Shown: positions 13,165 to 22,279 of the stretch, piece after piece | Layout of the letters: each line of letters starts with the position of its first letter | Position numbering within the stretch: position 1 is the first letter of the stretch | Source: Lepidonotus clava | Lineage: Eukaryota; Annelida; Polychaeta; Phyllodocida; Polynoidae | Assembly (NCBI GenBank): GCA_936440205.1 | Contig: OW387139.1 | Coordinates: 3,213,596 to 3,277,595 of the forward strand | Length of the DNA stretch: 64,000 bases | Reading direction: 5' to 3' | Program-made: the position numbers and the translations under genes | The notes under the pieces: generated by a model | What the model was told of the DNA's origin: nothing | Database searches by the model: none | The model's input: the letters and a program-made list of their open reading frames with translations, nothing else

Positions 13165-13455
13165 CAACAAATAAGGTCATATTCACGGCGAAAACAGGTT
13201 GGAACGAATTCTGTCTTTGGTGATCGTATCGATGAGATGAAGGTGACAGGGTTGGCAAACAGCAGGGGATCAAAACCTGGAAATCATTTTTGCTGTACCT
13301 TATCCCTTAGTGAACCAAGCACCAACCAGGAGTTGAACCCAAGAACCACTTGGTCAGTGCTTGGTCCCCTCCATCGTAACCTTATACGATCAGCAGGGGT
13401 TACTGAGGGCCAATTCTTCCCTGGAACCCCCACGAGGTTCACCTTTATGTGGTGG
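13165..13455 (-). repeat. Dispersed repeat, family B, copy 1
   Basis: About 280 bp match the copy at 50467-50745 with modest divergence, including TATTCACGG, AAAACAGGTTGG, CGAATTCTGTCTTTGG, AAGGTGACAGG, AACAGCAGGGGATCAAAACC and AGCAGGGG. On the minus strand GGGTTCAACTCCTGG resembles a tRNA B box, so this may be another SINE. The open frames in it are repeat-derived. Confidence 0.75.
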
Positions 13456-13489
13456 CCAGTCAGAACATACTTGCTCTTGGAATAAATTA

Positions 13490-16400
13490 CCTTTTTATAA
13501 TTGTGAAATTGGCTATGGCATTTGTAAAAATAAATGTTTTTTATTATTATTTGAAAATCATCTTCAGGGTTTTCCTTGATCTTAGTACATTTAACAAATT
13601 TTCAGTCAGTGATGTGTGTTATATTAACTATTTTACAGTCATTTGATATAATTAATATTGGCAAGATAACTAAATGTCATGATCATTTTTTCCCCTTCCC
13701 CTTCAAAATTGGGTCCATAGATTTAAGCGGTCCTATGTGACCCACCCAGACATTTTTGCAGTAAACTAATTATGAACGATTGGGAGTTGGGAGAGCCAAT
13801 GAGGCGATAGAAAGGGATTTATGAGTACAAAAACACCATACGAATCTAATCTATTTCCAACAATAAAAACTCATTCACGTGACCCATTGATGACAAGAAA
13901 AACCAGGGCCATCAATTTACTTGTGAAATAAATGTGGCTCAAGAAATAGAAACATGTAATGTAACTTGGCAGAGGTTCTGAGGATTCTCCGATGAAGGAA
14001 TCATAAGCTAATGGTTTAAAATGTTGCACCTGAAGAGTCAAATTAAGCCAAATGCATTCTCTTTTCTGAAATAAGCCTCTTTCAGTGATCTTGATGAAAT
14101 CATACTGAAGCTCATATGCTTCAATTCTATATGCATCCAATTGCACATTAATAGAGGACATGCATTAGACGTTATATGCGGAATAGAGACAGTGTTATTA
14201 GCACGTCTCACTGTTACGTTCCCTGCCTAGTCTCTAATAACAGGTGCTCGAGACTCACGGTTGCCTCCGTACAGAGGTAAAATCTCTGGTCTCAGATCTC
14301 AGTGAAACTGCCTTTGCCATTAACAGAACAGAGGCGAGGCGTGATGTATACAACACGACTTTATCGCCCTATGACTTGTTCCTTTGTATGCACAGAATGC
14401 ATTAGCTTTCAAGGCTTCTGGGTGCCATGTTCTCCTTTTTTTCTGTTACTGTGTTTCCTCAAAGCAATTTCTGTGTACACTCAAATATAGAAGGTTGATG
14501 TATGCAGAACTGCTTTCTAGGATGAAAGGATTTTTTGACAGCACAGTGGGCTGTAACAGACATTCCTTTGTGCACACATTTTTTCTCTCTAACCAACTAT
14601 GCAGTTGAGGTTAGAATAAAAGTCCTTTTGATTTAGGTGAAAAACACTAACTTTGTTTCAAAGTGATTAAAGGTAGTGGTTCCCTTATGGAAGACACACA
14701 AGCAATGGAAGCAGTGAACCGGATGTAGTTCTCTCGGATATAACCTGAGCAACTGCGGAAAACTATTGGACCAGCGGTGGACCGTCAACCTGGATTTTGA
14801 TGGCCAATTTACACAGAGGTTTTAACGGGTGACCTTGGGAAGGTGCCACACACCCACTTAAGTACTGGCATGGACACATTTAGGCTAAGCGGGTGAAAAT
14901 GGAGGAACGTAATTACCCCGTGGCACGCCGCATGCGCAGAAAAAAAGATACCTCTGTAGGGTTAGTTATAGCCCGTTTATGTGGGTTTCTCATCTGAGGC
15001 GGAGACCTTCAGCCTTTGAAGTCTGAGCATAGGCCTCTCCCTGTTCCCAAGGTTACAGTTGCCACATGTACAGGTCTCATCATGGAAACCTCTAATGTAG
15101 CCCAAATCAGGGCAGATTAACCTGAACCCATGGTGAATTACAGAGGCAGCTTATACAAATAAGCTTTCAAGGATGGGTTTACCCCCACATTGCCATAGTG
15201 AAATAGGGTTGTGACTGCTTTCAAAGGTATAGCAAAGAAGTAAGGAAAAGCAAACAGGAGCCACAGTTTCTGTTTTTCTTCATTATTCTGTCAATTCCTT
15301 ACATTTCCTTATCATTTTCATACAACTTATTTTCCTGCCCTTATTCTAATTCATCTTTCCTAAGTCAGTATGTATTTTTTCCTGCAACCTTACCAAAAAC
15401 CTTACAACTTTCTTTTCACTAGGTTCCATTTCCCATTATACCTCAGCTATTGCCTGGCTGATACAGCAATAGAAGCCAGTACAGTTCACAACCTTACAGC
15501 AGTCGTTACTGCGGCATTGCGAGAAGAATCCGCAACCTCACGGGCCAAGGCGGAAGGCCCCCTGTGATGTTGGTACCTAAGGGCCTTTGATCCAACATTG
15601 ATTTGTCACCGAGCGTGGTTGGAACTGCCGCGAGAGGTCACTTCTGTCACCGAAGAGGGTTCAGAGGTCAAGGGTCAGGGGCCAGACAAGGGGTCAAGGT
15701 CACACTAACCGGTGCTCGCGGGAGAAGAAGGATGTCACGAGTATCACATGACATGAAAAGAAGTCTTGGCAATGGTTGGAGAGCTGGAACAACAAAGGTC
15801 TAAGCAGCTTCTTGGTGGCAGCTTTTTAATCATTGTATTTCCCACGAATCATTATACATCTTACCTCTAAATCACAAACATCAAAGTTTCTACTTCTGCT
15901 ACTTGTAGGATATCTGATATACAATTCCTGTACATAATTTAAGACACGATAAGTGTTTTAATGTTACCTTAAATTCTGTTACATTATTCAGGTTCCTATG
16001 TGGTAAACATATGCTCCTTCCTCCTCAGACAGCATTATTCAGGTTCCTAGTGACAGCCCTATGGCCTGTACCTACCCCCAAGCTATATATCATCCTCCAG
16101 ATCTGTGAAACCTGTCATTATCATCTCATGAAGCAGTCCACATCCAATATATTTCACAGCGACAAACATGTAAAGCAATTCTACAACAGAGGAATGAAGC
16201 GTCATCTTGAGTGGGTCTCAGGTTTCGCTCATTATTTCACATCAAAGCGGCGAACTGTGCCCTGATTATTGCTTATTCAATAAGCCGGTTATTGCAGATG
16301 CAATTGAATATGCTTGTTATCACCTTTGATGTTGTATTTCATTCTTGAATTCCCACTATTAGGTTTCTACATTACCCTTTGTAGCCCATCATACATATAA

Positions 16401-17880
16401 CACAGATTAAGTATTTTATGCCTATTTATTTCATCAAAGATTTGTTAGATCTTGCCTGAAATCCATTCTCCGTAATCCAAGGAGTTTTAATCTTACGATA
16501 ATTATAATGAGCCAAAGAGGGTGACTATTCTTAGACGCTTTGTTCTTGTAACCCAATATTCTCCGGCTCGTGAGAATGTACTTTTAGCAGGTCCTTTCGC
16601 CTGCATTAATTAGTGACTGGCACAGGCAGGGATTCTTTCCCGAGTTCTCGGGTACAAAGTTAAGGCCCAGGAAACTGGAAAATTGGTTCTTTGTTTATTG
16701 TGTGGCTGAAGTTTGAGAAAGCTTTGACCGTTTCTGAAGTACTTGAACAAGTGAAACAATAAATATCCCTAATACAACCATAAAACTTGATCTTTCAATT
16801 TAGACTTTAAATTCAACTACCATTCAGAAACAGCTCTTTTCTGACAAAATTAAGCGCCCGTTTCCTCAACTAAGCTTCCCATTGGTGAAATGATGTTTTG
16901 AACCATTGGATAGTAAATAATCCTCATCAAATTCCATTTTAAAAGACACAAGTTGAGACTTTCATATCAATTAATCAGAATTTCTCGATGGAGTTTCTCT
17001 TATTAATGACTCTTAAGAGATTATCCACTAGACTATTATCATGTATCAGGAAATGGCATAGGATACTTGAATGTTTAAAAGACGTTCATAATAAGCAATG
17101 TGTATCAATGCAATTTAAAGAGATATAAGCAACTTCAGGGAATACAGAACCTAAATATATACTAGAATTCAACTTCTTTTTTTTAGCAAATGGATCCATA
17201 TATACATTAAGCCTGATTGTGGTACAGTAATAGTGGAAAACTCTGATCTGCTTCCGGGAAGACAATGTTCTAATGCAGTCATCTTGTAGCGAGGGCCAGC
17301 ACTATCGCTGATACTAAAAGCGGGGAATGTAGTTAGCCATATCAAGGTAATGCCTGTAAATTGAATTAGATTGCTTTTTTCTGGTTCCCAATGGAGATTC
17401 AATAGCCAGGAGAGACTTTCTCAAGTCATCTAATTCTTCCTGCGGGCACAACGGAAAGTTCTGGGCTTTAATTCAGTCTTCGGCCGGCATTCGACCATTA
17501 CGACCGGCCTGGTCAGGGATACAGACCCACTTAATACAAGCTTATTGCTATTTCCAGGACTTGTATGGAGTCATTGAATAGAGTTAAAACTAAACGTTTC
17601 AACTGTTTCTCCTGAAAAGGCAATGGATATAGCATCACAAGGGGATTCAAATCTTAACCGCTAAGGAAAACTGCATACATAATTATCCTAGCTTCTATGA
17701 GGATGAATCTAAAAGTGCCTAAAGTCTTCTGAGATCTATATTTAAAAGTCTCCTTAATATTTCAATAATGTATCTGACACAACTGCTTTCTTTCTTTGTT
17801 TCTTTCCAAACTCTTCCCAAACTTTGATTAGTTCTCAAAATAATTTGCCCCCGTATACCCCTCGAGATTTCCACCACTGT
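13490..17880. other. Gene-free stretch
   Basis: No gene was recognised. At 15650-15710 several same-strand AGGTCA/GGGTCA half-sites occur, including AGGTCA-A-GGGTCA and GGGTCAAGGTCA. The rest is AT-rich with no obvious repeat family. Confidence 0.35.
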
Positions 17881-17900
17881 CAACTTGGCCATACCTCAAA

Positions 17901-17947
17901 CCGCCCCTGACGTCACTTCCGGGTCACGTGGTCAGTGATCAGCCAAT
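17901..17947. promoter_or_regulatory. Promoter-like cluster: GC box, CRE, ETS, E-box, CCAAT
   Basis: Within 47 bp lie CCGCCCC (17901), TGACGTCA (17908-17915, a full CRE), CACTTCCGG (17914-17922, ETS/NRF type), CACGTG (17925-17930) and CCAAT (17943-17947). Such dense full-consensus sites are typical of TATA-less housekeeping or bidirectional promoters. A further ETS word, CGGAAGTA, follows at about 18036. No first exon could be assigned on either strand. Confidence 0.45.
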
Positions 17948-18239
17948 CAGTGCAGAGTACATCAAGTAGGGCCAGGTTAATGGTGAGATTGCATGACCAA
18001 TTCACTGATCGATCGTCGGACCTTTTCTTTTTCAGCGGAAGTAGCCAGAAGGGTGCGCGATTACTTGTGAATCGCTGCCCGAACCAGGGAGGTGTTGACC
18101 GATGTGTGTCGGCACAACACGGAGAAATGCTAAAGAAACTCGGTGTTTTTTCCACGGTTTGCCAGGTTTCAGAGATTGCGTGAGAGATTTTGTAAATATT
18201 CATTGGTCCAGGCACTTTGGTGTGCCTGACCCAAAATGG

Positions 18240-18283
18240 TACGTGAATTACACGTGATTTACACGTGATTCACACGTGCAAAC
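18240..18283. promoter_or_regulatory. Helically phased E-box array, 11-bp period
   Basis: Four consecutive 11-bp units read TACGTGAATTA, CACGTGATTTA, CACGTGATTCA and CACGTGCAAAC. The three perfect CACGTG sites start at 18251, 18262 and 18273, so they fall on nearly the same face of the helix. It lies about 300 bp from the promoter-like cluster, which has its own CACGTG. Confidence 0.6.
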
Positions 18284-18299
18284 ATGTAAACATAATGAA

Positions 18300-19962
18300 A
18301 TACTACAGGTTATAGGAAGGGGAATTCCTAGCTTGTCCTAACACACTTGTACTTTTCAACTGATTAGTACCTTGTACTTTATGGTATCTATAAAAGTTAA
18401 AAGGATTCATTCAGATTTGGCCTTGGGAGCTTTCTTATATTGATGATTCAACATTTGAAACGGATGGCCTCATATTATCCTGTTCATAGACCAATTCACC
18501 AGGTCCTTATATGTAATGTTACTGGCTTTAATACACATATCAGTAGTATTAATGCACAAGGACTGACGATTATTTCAAACCACTTCAGCAGGTATCTTAC
18601 TTTCCTACATGTATTGAAATGGATGGCCTAATACTATCCTGTGTGTAAAACCAACCAGTAGTATCCATAAATCTTTATGAAAACAAGTACACTTTTTTTA
18701 TCATTTCATTTCTCACATTCCATTCCCAGGTCACCTCAGGTAAAGGAGCTCTGGGCTCTGGTTACTGTTGGGTAGGGCATTGACGAGTAGGTGGCGCCCC
18801 CACGTGGAGAAACGGTGAACTTCTAGTGTCAGGGACAGGCTCTGAGCTGTCACCTGGCGTCAGAATACTGAACTACAGGAAAGTGAGCTTGTCCATCTTT
18901 AGATACTTTTGCTAGACAAATATTTAGTTATCTGGTGACAATTGATAATAGTGACTGCTACTTTTGTAAGATAAATATATAGTTATTCTTGTTCTGGAAA
19001 CATTTTGCTTTTCTAATCAGTTTATTATGCTTAGCCTGTCAGTACAATTCTTTTTTTTATATTGGGTAAATAATTTCAGTACAATATGACATGTTCTTCC
19101 GACTGTGTATAAGTAAAGGAGAAGGGGGACAACAAATCGAGTCTAATAATATTGTTATACATCACAAAAATACAAATTGTTATACATCACAAAAAAAATA
19201 GCTGAACATCCTGAAAAGAAACTGTCCTATCAAGCAGGCGTACAAGAGCATACAAGAGCTGATACTATTTTGCTTCAAGGTATTCTGATTTGAGGAAATA
19301 CACAAACAGGTCATGGCCAAGTAAAGAAGTACATTGTGTTACATTGCAGAATGATTCAGAGAACACAGAAGTATTCCTGCAGATTATAAAGTTCTCAATT
19401 TAGAGGAAGAACCAGCCAATTTCTGAATGACAATGCGAAGAAAAAGCCGTCATATTCAGTATATTTCACATCTTTTTACCCAATGCCTTGACTTGACCAT
19501 GACCACTTTCATTACTCTGGGGAAGCAACCAAAAACAAGCGACTAAATTACTTGTTGGTGCATCAAAATTCACGATGACTCAATTAGTACAGAAAAGCTC
19601 CCCGGGAAAAAAACACAGAAAAAACATTTATTATATTATTAATTCACCCTACCACGAATAGCTTATTTATTGAAGTTAACCTGCAGACTAGCCTAAATCT
19701 GGGAAATATGTAGACAACTCACGAGGCTTAAGTTCAGGCTAAAATTAGCCTGCAGGTACCTAAAATACAGTAATTGAGCTATCCGGGGTAGGGAGAATTG
19801 AAAACACGAAAAAACATTGCCAAGCCCTACACTTCATGATCCAAAATCCTGTCATCAAGAACGTTATAAATTTCATGTTTTGTGACCCTTGTTTTGGTTG
19901 CTCCCCCCTCTGGTTTGCTGGTCTCTTGGACAACTGTCAATTATAAGTCAAAATTTACTCAC
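18300..19962. other. Gene-free stretch left of the last PTB exon
   Basis: This is intron sequence of APBA directly after the donor at 19962. No exon for the remainder of the PTB (AQLIAQSIG-like) or for PDZ1 was seen here or anywhere to the left. Confidence 0.5.
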
Positions 19963-20127
19963 CTCTTCTGACTCGAAGACGTGGCAGAGAATCTTGGACT
20001 GCTTCTTACGTCGCAGGACCTCGTCGCCGGGACTGCAGAGCGTGCGACGTCGCGCCATGATGACAACGATGTCCCCGATGTCGGCGATGTACGAGATGGC
20101 ACGCAGAGCATGGTCCATCATAATCTC
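19963..20127 (-). CDS. APBA: APBA exon: C-terminal half of PTB domain
   Basis: This 165-nt exon has the acceptor ACCCTGTAG and the donor GAAGAG|GTGAGT, and is phase 0 at both ends. Its 55 codons read [50 protein letters not shown] and FESEE. The [12 protein letters not shown] stretch is the PTB edge strand that pairs with the bound NPxY peptide in X11 structures (established for the family). CHVFESEE begins the C-terminal helix region, normally continued by AQLIAQSIGQAF, which must be in the next exon. The loop between MARRR and ILCHV is moderately long and basic, and this is the family's most variable part. No continuation was found to the left within the window. Confidence 0.97.
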
Positions 20128-20589
20128 CTACAGGGTGGGAAAAAACAATAGATGTCAGAAATGAATCTTGGAAAAATCATAAAAAAACTTTTTCTATCAG
20201 GTATACAATCTCTCAATTTACAGGGGACTTCTACTTATTTCCACAGAAATACATTAGAAAATATTCTAGAATTATAGACATAACCTGTAGATCCTAGTCT
20301 TTTTTTGGAGTATTAGTGCTATTTATCCACAAGCTTAGAGTGACAAACATGAAATTACTTTGATTGCAAACAACTCTTCCTATGGAATGAAGTGTTTTAG
20401 AACTTTTTACTCAAGTAATAATAAATAGTTTTGAACCGCAATTATCCAATTCATTTGATTGTTTTTCATGCAATAGCCATGCATTATGTTCCTATCAAGA
20501 TTTGAATATGCTGATCTTATATTAGCAGATGTGGCCCTGTCATCCTAAAATATTCATATACATGGCTTCATAAGCATCGCCCAAATCTC

Positions 20590-20740
20590 ATGAGGAGAAC
20601 TTCTTTTCTAGGCCTTGGGTACCAGCAATAGGTAATTAGTGTACCATGCCGGGAACTTTCTTTGTACTTGGTTCCTGGCAAGGTACACCAATAGCCTATG
20701 CTGCTACCCAGTGACCCAGAAAAGTCTTTCGCTTCCTCAT
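20590..20740. mobile_element. Foldback MITE copy 1, intron 3' of exon version 2
   Basis: It starts ATGAGGAGAACTTCTTTTCT and ends AAAAGTCTTTCGCTTCCTCAT, with GGGTACCAGCAATAG and CTGCTACCCAG as internal inverted arms. Almost the whole 151 bp folds on itself. It has the same family and length as the copy at 21701-21853. Confidence 0.85.
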
Positions 20741-21365
20741 TGTTTCTGAGTAGGCTAAAACCCATCATGCTTCGTAGCCATATCAATCTCAGCCTCGATA
20801 AATCTGTGGTGTCGGCCTTGACTCGCTTAGAGTAGACCAGTAAATGGAATAATTTTATTTGGAAATAATAAAGCAAAAAGTAAAAATTAACCTAGCATCC
20901 TGAGAAATAGGCAAACATTCCACCTACTCTACTCTAGGTCACAGCACAATCACTTGGTGGGGCTTAGCTTTGGCACAGTCAGCGGTTAGCTTAAGCTTTC
21001 GCACTATCATGTATTTTACTTGTATTGAGCTAAGAAATAACATGTATATTAAAATTTAATAAACTTCTTCGATAGACAGAAAAAATAGGTGTTTCGTTTT
21101 TTCCCTCCTTTCAAGTATTAGATAACCATACCAGTTTAACATTTGACTTTTGGTTCAGGGTTCTGAATATCTGCATTTCTCTAATTTTGTGTTTTCAGTA
21201 TTTCACTGAATCATTTGCAAAATTCACTTTTTGAGCTGATACACTGCTTAGCTGGAAACCTTAATATTTCTATCCCCATGCAGTTTCCATTCACTGAGAG
21301 CTAGATCAGTCGCATCAGCCGGGCCACGCAAGCGACGAGCTCGGGCGAGTGATATTAGGGGTTAC

Positions 21366-21452
21366 CTGGAGGTCAGTGTTAAGCACCATGATCTTTTCGG
21401 CCGAAACAAATAGATCCACCTCTGTACTGGGCTGAGTCTCCCCGGCCGGCGC
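21366..21452 (-). CDS. APBA: APBA alternative PTB exon, version 2 (consensus-like)
   Basis: This 87-nt exon has the acceptor CCCGTAG and the donor CTCCAG|GTAACC, and is phase 0 at both ends. It encodes APAGETQPSTEVDLF followed by VSAEKIMVLNTDLQ. It is the closer match to the family: C. elegans LIN-10 has, from memory, APEGESQPSTEVDLF at the same place directly after GRIK. It follows version 1 in transcript order and precedes the exon at 20127. Two copies of one foldback MITE lie in the introns on either side, at 20590-20740 and 21701-21853. This is probably the ancestral form, with version 1 the diverged duplicate (inference from similarity to the family). Confidence 0.95.
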
Positions 21453-21700
21453 CTACGGGGCGGTGTTACACGAGCGGTGTGGGAAGAAACAATAGGGGTG
21501 TGAGACATGACGAACAGACAGACGGGTTAATGGGGGAGAGCAGTGAGCCAACCCAACATTACGGAGCCTGCTTGAGTCTTAATTCTCTCAGGGTCTTACC
21601 CATAGATTGTCTCAGATATAATTTTCAAGTATGTGCTTAATCAAGTGTTTGCTCAGAATCTTTGTACATGAATGGATATCACAATATCTTTCATGGTTGA

Positions 21701-21853
21701 ATGAGGAGAACTACTTTTCTGGACCATTGGGTACCAGCAATAAGTTATCAGTGTACCACTACAGGAACTCCCTTTGTCACTGGTTCCTGGCAAGATATAG
21801 AGATAGCCTATGGCTGGTACCCAGTGGCCCAGAAAAGTATTCCTCTTCCTCAT
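21701..21853. mobile_element. Foldback MITE copy 2, between the alternative exons
   Basis: It starts ATGAGGAGAACTACTTTTCT and ends AAAAGTATTCCTCTTCCTCAT. The arms TTGGGTACCAGCAATAAG and GGCTGGTACCCAGTGG pair over most of their length. It sits in the 521-bp intron that separates the two 87-nt exons, 120 bp from version 1 and 248 bp from version 2. Confidence 0.88.
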
Positions 21854-21973
21854 TTTCTTTTTTTTACTGAAAATTCTAAAACAATCTTAAATATAGATGG
21901 GTAAGACTGGCTGAGGGAACAACCACAAGCAGGCTCCTGGTTAGGGAAGGGCTCTCTCTCATCAAAAACATAC

Positions 21974-22060
21974 CTGAAGGTTCGTATTGAGAACCATGAT
22001 TTTCTCGGTGGAGACGAAGAGGTCGACGTCGGACCCAGGCTGGTTCTGGTCGTCCGGGCC
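21974..22060 (-). CDS. APBA: APBA alternative PTB exon, version 1
   Basis: This 87-nt exon has the acceptor CTAAACAG and the donor CTTCAG|GTATGT, and is phase 0 at both ends. It encodes 29 residues: GPDDQNQPGSDVDLF followed by VSTEKIMVLNTNLQ, the PTB loop and the strand pair after the first helix. The exon 521 bp further downstream encodes the same segment with equal length and phase, and 19 of 29 residues are identical. This version departs more from the LIN-10/APBA consensus in its first ten residues (PDDQNQPGSD where the family has roughly PEGESQPSTE). Using both exons would keep the frame but duplicate a structural strand, so the pair is probably spliced one or the other. A C-rich tract (in the transcript) lies about 77-118 nt upstream. 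Confidence 0.93.
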
Positions 22061-22136
22061 CTGTTTAGGGAGAAAGTCACAACGTACAACATTTATTTAT
22101 GGTGGGTGAATGAAATGAAGACTTGAGATATGGCAT

Positions 22137-22178
22137 TGGGAGGGGATGGGGACTGCTGGGGGGAAGGGGGTGGTTTGG
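22137..22178 (-). promoter_or_regulatory. C-rich tract upstream of exon version 1 acceptor
   Basis: The plus strand is a G-run region (GGGAGGGGATGGGG, GGGGGGAAGGGGGTGG), so the pre-mRNA reads as several C-tracts 77-118 nt before the acceptor of exon version 1. Poly-C tracts of this kind are bound by PCBP proteins and can control exon choice. That role is inference. Confidence 0.35.
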
Positions 22179-22279
22179 TGATTCAGTGGAATTTCAGGGT
22201 GGGTTTCATTTTTCCTGTTTAAAAAGGTCCTAAAACGAAGAAAGAGGAGGGGGAACCTAAATGGGGGGAGAAGTGAAGA

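Noticed and set aside
13093-13485. 130-codon open frame as a gene
   Set aside because: It lies within a dispersed repeat that recurs at 50467-50745, where the frame is not kept.
17935-18183. Overlapping open frames on both strands near the promoter-like cluster
   Set aside because: The plus frame has no ATG start and neither frame shows a known domain. Open length is explained by GC-rich sequence.
20568-20876. 102-codon minus-strand frame similar to one at 21653-21853, as duplicated coding exons
   Set aside because: The similarity is that of the foldback MITE, which is palindromic and non-coding. No splice sites bound it.
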